Part shown: one piece after another, positions 48,401 through 60,066 of the stretch | Layout of the letters: the number at the start of each line of letters is the position of its first letter | How positions within the stretch are numbered: position 1 is the first letter of the stretch | Origin: Gibbula magus | Lineage: Eukaryota > Mollusca > Gastropoda > Trochida > Trochidae | Length of the DNA: 64,000 nucleotides | Reading direction: 5' to 3' | Assembly (NCBI GenBank): GCA_936450465.1 | Contig: OW388291.1 | Coordinates: 38,776,873 to 38,840,872, forward strand | Translations under genes and position numbers: made by a program | Notes under the pieces: generated by a model | The model's database searches: none | What the model was told of the DNA's origin: nothing | Seen by the model: the letters and a program-made list of their open reading frames with translations, nothing else

Positions 48401-51400
48401 TGGTTAACAAGTGATCAGATATCCGCGTTAGTGACGTTCAATTGTTTCTACAAAAACTTGTGCACAGACAATGGTTTTTAGACAAAAGTGGTATGCAAAC
48501 AAATCACTTACTGGTATGCTATATATGTCATTTACTTGAGGAGACATTTTACATGTGCAAATATGATTTATATGTTAAATGAGTGTCACACATACACACA
48601 TATATACACAAATACTCACACATGTTAGATGTGGTTTAGAATAAGATTTGTTTATTAAATTATGCAACCTAAATTTAATCTGGTGAAGGAGTTTACATCT
48701 GGTGCAAGTAATGTTTCGCAACGAACGAAAGTACCAAATATACAAGATCATGACGTTCTTTAAAATTTCAAGTATAGTATTGCAGGTATAGATATATATT
48801 CATTGGTGCTACGAGTGTGGAAAACTTTGCTACATGATAAGTTTTATGATAATCTATTTGCCACTTTGTGGATATTCTATCAAAGTTTATATTTTTAGCT
48901 CATCAGGCCTGAAAGGCCCGATGGGCTTATGGCATGGGATGTCGTCCGTCCGTCCGTCCGTCCGTCCGTAAACTTTTCACTTTTTCGACTTCTTCTCCAG
49001 AACCAATGAATCGAGAGAACTGAAATTTTATGTACAGAGTCCTTGGCCCATGGGGATTCTAAATTGTAGATTTGGTGACCCTGTGACCCCAAATACGGGC
49101 CCCAGGGGTCTTAACCTATAAAGCTATTTTCATCTTCTTCTCCAGAACCAATGACTCCAGAGATCTGAAATTTTATGTACAGACTCCTTGGCCAATGGGG
49201 ATTCTAAATTGTAGATTTGGTGACCCTGTGACCCCAAATAAGGGCCCCAGGGGTCATAACCTAAAAAGCTATTTTCATCTTCTTCTCCAGAACCAATGAC
49301 TCCAGAGAGCTGAAATTATATGTACAGATTCCTTGGCTAATGGGGATTCTAAATTGTAGATTTGGTGACCCTGTGACCCCAAATAAGGGCCTCACAGGCC
49401 ATTACCTAAAATCCTGTTTTCATCTTTTTCTCCGGAACAAAAAGACCTAGAAGGCTGTGATATGCTATGCAAACTCTTTAGTAAATGGGGATTCTAACTT
49501 GTAAATTTGGTGACCCTGTGACCACAAATATGGGCCACAGCCTAAAAAACCTTTGAAAATGAAGTTTGAACTGATATTTTATGACTACTTCAATCACTTT
49601 ATTTGAAATATAAGTCGACTTGAGATAACAATCTACATTGTGGACATGTTTGTCAAATTGATGTCATCAATGTGAAATGAGAACTATTGAATAGCCTATG
49701 AACTGAAAATTTTGACAAGTCATAAAGGACTAAATTGAAGAGGAGTTAAGAATTCTATTATTTTACATGAGATATATGAACTGCATATGACTGGTGATGA
49801 AATGATAAGATAACATTATTTTCATCTTCCTCTCCAGAACGAAAAGATCTAGAAGATTGTCATTATATGTACAGATTCCTTGGCTAATGGGGATTCTAAA
49901 TTGTAGATTTGGTGACCCTGTGTCCCAAAATAAGGGCCTCACAGGCCATTATCTAAAATCATGTTTTCATCTTTTTCTCCGGAACAAAAAGACCTAGAAG
50001 GCTGTAATATTGTATGCAAACTCTTAAAGGTGCATCCATTTTGTTTCATAAAACATTGTTTGGCTATGATACGCTCAAACACACCATATGTGCTGTTTAC
50101 AATACAAACAGATTCACCCAGCTAGCATATTCTTCCCCAATCGCCTAATATATCATAATTACTAGTTTCCAATTAAAATCGAGTAACATAATTTTGCATG
50201 TGCAGAATCCGAAACTGCACGTTTCATTTACATGCACAGTAAGTATATGACCTATTCAACATGATCAGCCTAAATTTGTTAATGTGTCTGTTTTAAATAA
50301 GATTCCAAAATTACGTTTGACTCATTGGCGCGCGCCACACGCCGTTTATTGTCCGGTTTTCGATCAGAAATTACTACTTCTACCTTCATATCGTCTATAT
50401 ACTAAGTCTGCTATCATCAAAATGGTAGTTTTCGGTAACAGTCGGTACTTTTCGATAAATTAACACCATTTATAACGTTTGGAATATGTGACCCCCAACA
50501 ACACAATGGATGTACCTTTAAGCCAATGGGGATTCTAACTTGTAAATTTGGTGACCCTGTGACCACAAATATGGGCCACAGCCTAAAAAACCTTTGAAAA
50601 ATGATTTGAACTGATATTTTATGACTACTTCAATTACTTTATTTGAAATGTATGTTGACTTGAGATAACAATCTACATTGTGGACATGTTTGTCAAATTG
50701 ATGTTATCAATGTGAAATGAGAACTATTGAATAGCCTATGAACTGAAAATTGTGACAAGTCATAAAGGACTAAATTGAAGACGGTTAAGAATTCTATTAT
50801 TTTACATGAGATATGTGAACTGCATATGACTGGTGATGAAATGATAAGATAAGATTATTTTCATCTTCCTCTCCAGAACGAAAAGACCTAGAAGGTCGTA
50901 TGTACAGACTCTTTGGCCAATGGGGATCTGAATTGTAGATTTGGTGATCTTGTGACCCCAAATATGGATCACAGGGGTAATCACTTAAAACAGCTGTGTT
51001 AATGAACTGTGAAGATAATGAGATTTTATGTGCACTTCATATGTCAGCTTAAGAGTAATACTACATTATGGACATGTTTGATGTAATCAATGTGAAATTA
51101 GAACTATTGAATAGCCTGTGAACTGAATATTGTATAAGGAATTTTTTTTAAAAGGGTTAAGAAATGTTTTTTTTACATTAGATATGTGAACTAAATATGA
51201 CTGGTGATGAAGTAAGATAAGACTATTAAAACTAGCTACATGAGTTTGTGATACCACATCTTCTTTTCCAATAAAGAAAAATAAATAAAGATGGGGAAAA
51301 CAAAATTTAAAATATATAATTTACTGGCTGTGAGTCCAGAGTCTGCATGTTGCATAATTGCAGGTGTTGACCTGGGGAGTGCCCACTCTCTGGCAGAGAT

Positions 51401-52694
51401 GCAACAGCAGCTAGCTAATACACGGAGGTTTCAGGTTACTTCTCTGCTGTGTTACTGATTTAGTCTTATACTCAGATGCTCAATAGAATTTATTAATTAA
51501 ATATTGAAAAGGATCCTATGAAACTATGTGCCTATGGGAAACAGGATTTTTAGAAACAAATAGGGGCTCTTTTGCATTATGTAATAAATGTTGATAATTC
51601 TAGAATAAAAATAAGTAGTAAAACAAAATGCAAAGGTCTACATTATTTATAATGAATGTGGATTAATGTGTAACTTATTTTGATAATAACTTTTAAATTT
51701 GATGACTGGGCAATGACTTATTATGTGATATCTTAATCTTTACCTTAGAGATAATTAATAAGATAATTCCTGATGAGCTTCAGAGCCAATGGCTCTATTT
51801 TATTTATTTTTGAAAAGCTATAAAGTAATTAAAAATACAGCAAGCTTTTCATTTCACATAATGCAAAAAACCAAGATAAATCCTTCCCTTTAAAGTTGAT
51901 CTTTGGACTAAGATCGCTTAACGGAACACTACCCAGTTTTCATAGCAAACATAATTCACTTGCTCTCCTTTATCTAAATGGATACGGTTTTCCATCGGTA
52001 AGAACTAGTGTAACAATAGATCGAACTATCGATTTATTTAGTTAGATCAATAGCACGATAGCATGGCTAACTATCAATAGTTTCAATAGTTTATTCAATC
52101 CAGTTGTTTACTTGAACGTAAAAGTAAATCTTCACACAAATGAGGCTTTTAGATTAGAAAAATGCTGGATTACTCCAAATAGATCACAGACAGTTAAAAA
52201 TAACAACAGGAAGATGTAAGAGTTATCGTTCTTGTTGTTTTTGCACTTAATTCTGTCACTTTGGAAGAAGAAAGTTCAAAGTAAAGACAATTAAACACTG
52301 TTTATTGTAGAATTTGTTATTTTTTGTTTAAAGATAAACTATCGCAATAGTTATTACAATAGTAGGTCACAATAGACTATAGCTATTGCAATACTTAGTC
52401 ACAATAGACTATTGCTATCGCAATAGCTAGTCACAATAGACTATCGCTATCGCAATAGCTAGTCACAATAGACTATCGCTATCGCAATAGTTAGTCACAA
52501 TAGACCATCGCTATCGCAATATGCAATAGTAAGACACAATAGACTGTCGCTATTGCAATAGTCCTTGTGGTCAATAGTAAGAACTGACAAACTAACTGTT
52601 TCAGAATGGTGATGGGTATGTTGATACTGAACAGAAGATGCAGCGTATCATTGAGGGAGTGAAGACTGCCTTGGAGCGTAATGTGCAAGTGTAG
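42438..52694 (+). CDS. SELENOW: Selenoprotein W (Sec-containing)
   Basis: Five coding exons: 42438-42466, 42979-43003, 43385-43438, 47804-47881, 52605-52694. All junctions are GT-AG, phases agree, 276 bases including the TAG stop, 91 residues. It begins MVLKIHVTYCGA-U-GYGPKYE; the redox motif CxxU falls at residues 10-13, as in known SelW. Later blocks GEFPSKLQF, ATPTMTGWLEVQVIGGRLLH and NGDGYVDTEQKMQRI follow the family from end to end. SelW is a small cytosolic thioredoxin-fold protein thought to act in redox control, binding glutathione and 14-3-3. The in-frame TGA would hide the gene from standard predictors. A SECIS lies in the 3' UTR exon. Intron 3 (4.4 kb) and intron 4 (4.7 kb) are filled with repeats. 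Confidence 0.93.
42986..42988 (+). other. SELENOW: Selenocysteine codon (UGA)
   Basis: In-frame TGA between GGT GCC and GGG TAC in exon 2, at the U of CGAU. The reading frame continues through three further exons to a TAG, and the residue position is that of Sec in known SelW. Confidence 0.93.
43557..43809. repeat. CRE-like palindromes and hairpin in SELENOW intron 3
   Basis: TGACGTCA at 43557-43564 and 43578-43585, followed by a hairpin with 16-base perfect arms (43763-43778 and 43794-43809; GAAAACAATATTGACC / GGTCAATATTGTTTTC) around a 15-base loop. Similar in style to 2226-2566, so possibly one foldback family. Confidence 0.55.
43826..43918. repeat. (AATAT)n pentanucleotide microsatellite
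   Basis: About 18 uninterrupted AATAT units, directly after the hairpin at 43763-43809, in SELENOW intron 3. Confidence 0.95.
44841..44947. repeat. Long hairpin (45-base arms)
   Basis: 44841-44885 and 44903-44947 are inverted copies with three mismatches (core TTCGTTAAAAATAATCAAC) around a 17-base loop GAGCCCCGAAGTGGCGA. ATGGATTAA/TAATCCAT scraps recur at 44949 and about 45538, suggesting the hairpin is part of a larger foldback element. SELENOW intron 3; the remaining intron (44948-47803) has no gene that I can support. Confidence 0.8.
48895..51796 (-). mobile_element. Helitron/Helentron-like tandem-repeat element, inverted copy D
   Basis: Read on the minus strand it runs from AGAGCCATTGGCTCT (51782-51796) through diverged ~145-base units to a (GGAC)n microsatellite (about 48941-48968) and the hairpin-CTAA end (CTAA at 48895-48898). 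Units here read AAATTGTAGATTTGGTGACC then CTGTGACCCCAAATA. A ~600-base section (about 49400-50000) is repeated at about 50510-50960. It is split by the MITE at 50028-50517. It lies in SELENOW intron 4. Confidence 0.6.
50028..50517. mobile_element. MITE, TTAA target site, family 2 (copy b)
   Basis: 490 bases with ends AGGTGCATCCATT and AATGGATGTACCT, flanked by perfect TTAA on both sides (50024-50027 and 50518-50521). It interrupts a repeat unit: the uninterrupted neighbour (about 49465-49495) reads CAAACTCTTTAGTAAATGGG, while here CAAACTC-TTAA is followed after the MITE by GCCAATGGGG. No ORF. Confidence 0.9.
52340..52575. repeat. 32-base minisatellite (AGTCACAATAGAC / TATCGCTATCGCAATAG)
   Basis: About seven copies of a unit containing TAGTCACAATAGAC and TATCGCTATCGCAATAG, slightly variable. 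It lies immediately before the polypyrimidine and AG acceptor (52603-52604) of the last SELENOW coding exon. Confidence 0.85.
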
Positions 52695-52760
52695 ATCCGT
52701 CCACGTGTGGCACTCACTGATTGGCTGATGGTATGTGTGAATTAAAAGACATAATCCCAG

Positions 52761-53160
52761 TGTTTGGTCATCCTCGGTTACCCATGGTTTTATATATGCT
52801 CCGTTACTCTCCACTATATCCCCCATGGGAAACGTTATCAGGGGAATCTGTTCTCAAATTAACCGCCCTTGGCACGCGTGATGAAGTCAGTAACCAAAGA
52901 AAATGCTCAATGGGATAAGACCTAAATGGCCAAGGGAGATAACCAGTGACGGAGGGCTAACACAATGACCTCGCTTGCTTTGAAACGAAGTGATATGAAT
53001 TGTCATTGGCTCGCAGGTCCAAGCTGCGTAGCGGTTTGATTGGCTCACGCCGGCCAAGGGCGGGTAATTTGAGTACAGATTTCTCTGATGAAATTTCCCA
53101 TGGGTGATATAGTGGAGAGTAACAGAGCATATATAAAACCATGGGTAACCAAGGATGGTG
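52761..53160. repeat. Foldback MITE, ~110-base arms
   Basis: 52761-52873 and 53053-53160 are imperfect inverted copies (shared GGTTACCCATGGTTTTATAT, TTACTCTCCACTATATC, CCGCCCTTGGC), around a ~180-base centre. It lies in the 3' UTR intron of SELENOW. No target duplication is recognised. Confidence 0.75.
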
Positions 53161-53539
53161 TTTGGTGCAAGGTCCTTCTAATAGCATGACCGTTGGGAGT
53201 CTGTTCTATATTTAGACAGGGAAAACCCATAGGTGATAATGCTGTAAAACTGGCCAATTTTCGCTTAAACAATTATTATTTCCGATATCTACACTACTTA
53301 AGTTACACAAATTTGGATGTTTGGAACATAAGATATGAAAAAAAGTTATAAACAAATGAAAATATGATCAATGAAGTTTGTTTGAAATGTTAATAATAAT
53401 AAGTGCCTTGATTCGAAATGTAAAGACACAGAAACTCGTAACTGTACTCAGTGAGTATCTTGGTTTTAGATGCCTGGCATTAATGCGTTATGTATTGTGT
53501 TATGTCTGTTTCAGAAGACGACTTGAATTTCAGCCAGAA

Positions 53540-53612
53540 GATTTGTATCATGTATGAAAGGTCAAGGACAAAAGACAAGGTCACATCCTTGACCTGGATG
53601 GTCAAAGGTCAA
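53540..53612 (+). promoter_or_regulatory. SELENOW: SECIS element (form II-like)
   Basis: Core: ATGAA at 53554-53558 opposite GGAT at 53596-53599, giving the tandem G-A/A-G non-canonical quartet. Then helix II pairs GGTCAAGG (53560-53567) with CCTTGACC (53587-53594) plus one A-T. The apical part has AAAA (53570-53573) 12 bases after ATGA, and a mini-stem GAC(aag)GTC (53574-53582), as expected for form II. The TTTG...CAAA pair can start helix I. Located in the 3' UTR exon of a selenoprotein gene, which is where it must be. Confidence 0.85.
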
Positions 53613-54100
53613 TTTTCTGATGACATTCGACTTGTTTCCTTTGTCTTGAAGTGAAGTGAATTTTTTTAGTTAAATCTTGTCAAGGAAACATTTTATTTAA
53701 TATAGGGCATCTGGATGCCATGATACAAAAACTGATCCCTATCAAAATTACGATGTTTAGGTCATGTTTTTATTTTGTTACCTTTTTTGCAATTTTAAAA
53801 AGATTTTCCAAACATACTTAATTGATAATTATGTTGATTAAACATTTTTAAGGTCGAGAATTCTTTTTAAAAAATCACTGCACAGTCATCTATATAGATT
53901 GATTCTGTCGGAGTATTGAAAATACCCAGGAACAGTCATGCATCATGACATCCCTGTTATTCACAAATTGAATATATCTGGCTGAAACAGCTGTCGCCAA
54001 AGAATATTTTTTCTCAGTTTTGTGTGTTGATTTTGTTTCCAATATTTCATTGTAATAAATACAAACAATCCTTTGTTTTCCCTCTTCATTTCATGTCATG

Positions 54101-54106
54101 AATAAA
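54101..54106 (+). terminator. Poly(A) signal of SELENOW
   Basis: AATAAA at 54101-54106, with an upstream alternative at 54054-54059, about 0.55 kb after the start of the last exon. Confidence 0.6.
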
Positions 54107-57100
54107 GTCATCAGCTGTAAAACTGTGATATACTTGATCAATGAATGACTCCAACTACTCATCCTACTTTTTAGATGTCAAGGGAAGTAACTCTACATTA
54201 AGTCCTCTAAAGTGGCATACCATAATGTTTAAAAGTTATAAGGGTTTCTTGCAAGTTTTTTTGTTGGGGACAAAGGTTAAGGCAAAAATATATCACAGTA
54301 AATGTTTACAAATAATAAGTTGGCTAACTGTCTAAACCATATGCAAGTAAATGAACCAACACATAAATGGCATCATGGAAGGCATGAGAGTTCAAAGCGT
54401 TGATTCCAAACCAGACCGACTCCCCCTGCAGGGCATAACTCATGGCAGTCCTTACCTCTTGCTAATGTTAGCCTTGCTGCATTTTATCACCTTTCTGTTA
54501 CCTGGACTTGGTAGTGCAATCAGAAATCTCTGGCACAGAAGCGCTTACAAATGCAGCAAGGTTTAATTAGCCAGTGATAGACACTGGCGTGAGTTAGGCT
54601 CTGCAGGGTTTGTTGCACAGTCATGAGTTGTGAATCTGTTGTGTTACCATGGGTAAGTAACTTTATTCAAAGCGTGCCTCTGTTCACTCAGTCTATTTGG
54701 TCGATAACCGAGAGAGTAAGAAGTTGTGGGTATAAACTCATTCTGGGAGGAAAACATCTCCAAAACCATGTTTGATACACATGTTAATCATGATTGCTAG
54801 GTGTACATGTTGTGTGTATTTTTATGGGGCGCTTATATAAAATGACCTTATCATCCAGTCCAGTAAGTAAAATGCTTTGATATGTTCCATCTACATTCAG
54901 AAATTATTTTATCAAAATACACAATTTAAACACGAGTCATCAGAAGATGACATATCCCACCGGTTCCACAAAATTTGTAAAACACATCTTTGACAGATAG
55001 TTGTGTATCTACTACCGTACTTCAGTTAGTGGGTATTACAGATGCTGAGTTTCAGGTATGTTAAGGGTTTTAGACTTCTGCTCCAGAAACAGTCAAAATC
55101 AACAACAACCAACATCCCTATCATGTTTCTTTGGAAACAGAAACAAAGAAAATTTTCATAAAATCTGAAAATATCAAAAGGCACCACTTCAATTAGTGGG
55201 GGGGGGGGGAACTTAATTTTTTTAAAGTTTAAAACGTGGTTGGGGGCAGTTATAAGTAGAGGGCGCTAATGAAGTCCAATACGATAATGAGAGTACTTGT
55301 AAAGTGACTCCTCCACATCACCAAGGGACATACTCTAAACACACAGCATGGTATATATATATTGAAAAATAATGGATGTAGAAGTATAAATCATCCATTT
55401 TAATGGCGAGCGCTTTCAGCTACACAGCCTCTTCAGGCCATACATAACATATACTGTATTTTAGGGCATTATCATTTGGTAGAAGCCCAAGGTCTTCATT
55501 TAACTGCTCGATGGAGTGATAGTGGTCGTCGTCAGTGTTGAGAGAGGGCCGTTATGATATTTCCATCCATTTTAGCTATATGGGTGCGAGTTTTGTTCTT
55601 GTGACGATGCGGGCAGCTTTTCTGAAGGCCCTGTACTGAGTGCAATATCTGTATCAGAAGCTTGTTTGATCACTGTAAAGCTTTAGATATAATGAGAGAC
55701 TTTCATATAAAATACAAACTATCAATCAAGAAGTTGAATGTTTATTTCAGGATAATGGAACAGTAACTGCTTAATACATAAAATTTCTTAAACTAATTAA
55801 ATTTAAATTTGAACTATTTCAATTTGACAAAGCCAAAACATGATGATATTGCAATACAAATACAAGAAACTTAATTTCAACAACAATGATTTAAATTCAA
55901 AATGTTAAATGCACAAAGTGTATTCAAACTGCAATTTTAAATAAAAATATGATAAAATACTTGAAATATGAAAGATGAATTATGAACATGATGATGTGAA
56001 AGATGATTTATGTACAATTCTTTATCACATTCATTCATTCTAAGCACTTAATATCAAATGGATTTCCTGTAATAAAACATATGATCTTGATAATTACAAA
56101 CAATTTTTCATTACAGAAAGTGTCACATAACTTCATTTGATAAAGCGAATTATTTAGGACAACAAGAGGATGTTGTATGCCTGAATTTTCAAAATTCTTC
56201 ATTTCAAAGTTAACCAATATTGAATCATGTAACATGGAGGATGTCAATTATTCAATAAAAGAAAAGAAAAGTGCCTACATTATATTTCTAAAACCTTACA
56301 ATAGCCATTATCATAACATTTGAAATTTGACATTATTTTCTTGGAAGAATAAAGACCATGTTTACACAATATTCTATGAAAATCCCTAAAATTCAAGAAA
56401 AGTAACCATGAAAGAATTCAATTTCAAATATTAATTGTTTGAATGCGTTTCTTCATATGATATTCCAATACCATCCAGAAAATACCAAACTTACATTATT
56501 TAAATCATTTCGTTTTCTCATATTATGTTGCTAACATCTGTTCAACCAATGTGATTTGATATTGCTGTTGTGTGCATATATTTGCATAACATGATGCCAA
56601 TATTGTTGTAGGTTCCTAACAGTCCTAATACTTTTAGAATATGGTTGTTGCAACCGGTAAATAAAGCGGAAAAATGTCAAAGTAAACCTGAGTTTTCAAA
56701 TATCCTCTTTGTAATAATTATGATATTGTAAAATTATATTCAAGTGATAACAAAAGCTTCAAAACATTAATGAACTGCTGTCAAACAAATGAGATAGGTG
56801 AAAATGCAAGCCCGAAAATTACTTGTATATAAGGACATGACAAGGTATTTATTAGGCTGACTAAATTTGAGAGGACATTGAATTTTTGGGCGAGTCAAAG
56901 GTCAAATTTGATAAATTGCCAACTTTGGAAAGAAATCTGTTTTAATCACAGAAGTGTGAAAAACTTTGTTAATTTGCGACAAGACACTAGATCAGTTCAA
57001 TATATACTAATTTATTAAATATGCAGATATTTAAAAACGTTATTACTGAACTTTGCAGAATTAGGATAGAAGCTTCCAGTAAGGAATTTTCTTTACAATT

Positions 57101-59750
57101 TCGCATTGTGCAAGAGTTACCTCCCATCACAAAATGACAATACAATACCTTTTCCCCTCAGAAAGAATAATCTTATAGTTAAATGTGATAAAATAGTGAT
57201 ATTAAATGCAAAGATATTTATTCAGCAGAATATATGGACGGTTGAATTGTCAGAATACACTTCAGATGAGATTCAACGCTATATGAAATTTGGATGATGG
57301 TATAAAATCAATAATTTAAGCTAAAATATGGCACTCTGACTAAATTGAGGTATTACGACGATAAATAATTGTTAAAATACAGACTATCATATTCTCATGG
57401 AATATATGATGCCAAAGTGTTAACATTTTAATACGATGTATAACATTTCATATGAATAAGGTTAAGAAGATAGAATAAAACATAAGCATGTCATAATCCG
57501 TTTCAGGGATTCAAAGACATATAGGGAACTGCAACGTATAGACAGGAAAAAATCTCCATGTTTGATAACTTAACTATGCATGTTTACTTGACAAGAGGTA
57601 ATTTAAAATTTGTTCATATTGTTGATGTAAATAGTGTGAATTTATTGACCTCTAAATATTCATTGGTAAATATAAAAATAATTTTGACACTTGATGTGTT
57701 GCAAGCGAACGTTTCAAAATATTGTGAACCCCTTTTAAATGAAAGTCTCTCACCACTATCATCATATTTCCTAAAAGAAAACCGAAATATGAAGACAGGA
57801 AAGAGTTCAAAGAAAACAGACATTCTAAACAGTAAATATGGATTTAACTCAGATTACAGTGTAAAAAAATCTAAATTATATGACTTTAATTTCATTTGTC
57901 CTATAATGGGTGTTCAAAGATCAATGTCAGAAAATGTTCAATTTCTTCCAAAGCTAAACAAAAGTTAAATATGTTTTCAAAACAATGTTATCAGCCATAA
58001 ATCTATAGATTTGCGAAAGAAACAAATTAATTTCCTTCCTAAGTTTCTTATTCATTATAATATTAATAGAATATCTCAAATTTAACCATAAAAAACTCAA
58101 TTATATAAAAAAGAAGAAAAGAAGTTTTATTTAAAAGTATGCCTGAACGTTGCCTATCTGGAATAAAGAAGTTGTATCATAACTGTATGTCTGTAAATAT
58201 TCGTCATACAAACTTGTAGAATGCCACTCAAAGAAGAACTCAAAGTTTAAAATATTTTTGCTTCATGGGAAGAGATGATACATGAACCTACACAGTACAC
58301 ACGTGAATATACTTATTGCTATATGTTATATTGCTTTATGTTCAAGTCACGTCAGATATGCACAGGTTATCAATAAAGAACTGAGACAATGCCTGTATAT
58401 CACATTCCTCCAGTGCTGGTCCCCTTGATTCAATCATTCTGTTCAGTGTGCAAAGTTAGGATTTATAGGTCAATATAAGCGATTAAAGGAGTGTATGAAT
58501 TAAGTCTGAACGTTACCAGCCCAAAAGCATGATTATGTAAATTTTCATGGCAAAATCATACAAAACCTTCAAAATGTTAACAGGCTTAGGGTTGTCACAC
58601 TGCTCTTATTTCATAAACTGGTTCAGATACCCTATTCCTGTAAACATATTATTCAAATTGTTAAGAAGAATAAGAATTTACAAGACATTTACCAAGGACA
58701 GCTATCAAACCATGAAAATGGTCAATGTGACACAATGAAATTCAATAACGGCGATAAATTCTGAGACAGGGGGCAATCTTATGATAACATCTTAACTTGC
58801 ACAATGCAGTTGTTAGTTTAAGACACAAAACTGACTTGGACAAATTTCCTCAATATTCAAGCCAGATGGAAAAGGATAATCAGTTTCAGTAATTTGGAAG
58901 AACAAATAAGATCCATGAATTTCTTCCATTGACGTTCAATTGATACAAGTCATGCGATTGATCCTAGAAACATGGAAATTACCACTCCAGATAAGTAAAG
59001 TCACAAATTTTGTCCACTGACGATCTGTTTATGACCTTGGTCTCCAGAAGCCGTTTTGACCGTGGATCATAAATCCTTTTACAATGGAGGGCAATATTTT
59101 CTTCTTCTGAATCCAACATATGAATCAAGGTCAATTACACTGTCCACATATCATCATATAAATATACAACTGACTAACAATAGCTGATTCCATGAATTCA
59201 GTCTTTAGGTCATCAAGTATACCCATCCATGCACAATATCTCACCAATCATCAACATCGATGATACACCTGCAGAGTATGCACGCAGTCCTGGAGGGAAC
59301 CAGCCCCCCAAATAAAAGTCCATCTCATCTCACTGAGTATTTGTCACATGGCAAAGGCACTGAAGGATCATCTAAAACTACACTGGCCAAACTTCCCCGA
59401 ATGACCAAAAGGTCTGTGGATTCTATGTCATTTGACCAAGAGTCATTTAACCTGTCAACATTGGTGGATCCAGGAATTTCACAGAAGTAGGCTTCATCCA
59501 CTTCACTTGCAACCCTCAAAACCTGGATCTGCTAATGGTCAATATGATCGTGATCTTCATCCCTGTTAGCATTGACCACTGTCCAAATTGACACATTATA
59601 CTTCCTTATAACATACAGCCTCTTCATGCCCAAGTGATTTACCCCTATGTATTTTGCCAATTGTTCAATCTTCATTCGTACGTTTAACTTTTACATCTAT
59701 CTGTATGGACAGATAATCCCTTAATTATCTCTTTGGACAAGTTTTATATC
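54107..59750. other. Intergenic stretch between SELENOW and the convergent right-hand gene
   Basis: AT-rich. A poly-G run lies at about 55199-55210. A repeat-like block at 55380-55440 (GGCGAGCGCTTTCAGCTACA, then CAGCCTCTTCAGGCC) is seen once here. The 136-codon frame at 57558-57968 has compositional bias like its surroundings and no recognised domain. I see no gene I can support. Confidence 0.6.
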
Positions 59751-59756
59751 TTTATT
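59751..59756 (-). terminator. Poly(A) signal candidate for the right-hand gene
   Basis: TTTATT on plus reads AATAAA on minus, about 310 bases downstream of the stop codon at 60067-60069. Confidence 0.35.
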
Positions 59757-60066
59757 GATATGGTCACATTTTGTCACATCATTTTCAAATTTCTATTTCT
59801 ATATCATAACAAAATGTCCATACTTTTCTTTCCACATGACCATATTTTATATCCCTGATCTTATGTCTAGAAGACAGCAGAAAGAAACTACCAGTGGCTA
59901 ATACCATGAGTCCATTTGGCCACCCTCTTCAAGATAAATCATTTGAGCCATGAAAATAAATTCAAGTTTCAGAGATACGAAAATATTTTTTATCTTTATA
60001 TTTTTAAATCCATGTCCTGTTGACCATTAAAGCCCCCTCATAAAACCATGTTATAACTTGTCTTTA

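Larger units (their letters stand above)
52695..54106 (+). other. SELENOW: SELENOW 3' UTR (two parts, with an intron)
   Basis: After the TAG, 36 bases lead to a donor GTATGT (52731). An acceptor TGTTTCAG precedes 53515, and the final exon runs to AATAAA at 54054 or 54101. The stop is less than 50 bases from the junction, so it should escape nonsense-mediated decay. The intron contains a foldback element (52761-53160). Confidence 0.65.

Noticed and set aside
48895..49092. Minus-strand 65-codon frame, similar to 30533 and 32713 plus-strand frames
   Set aside because: Arises from translating the repeat-unit end and microsatellite; recurrent because the repeat is recurrent.
57558..57968. 136-codon plus-strand frame
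   Set aside because: Composition matches the surrounding AT-rich DNA, no recognised domain, no convincing splice or promoter context.
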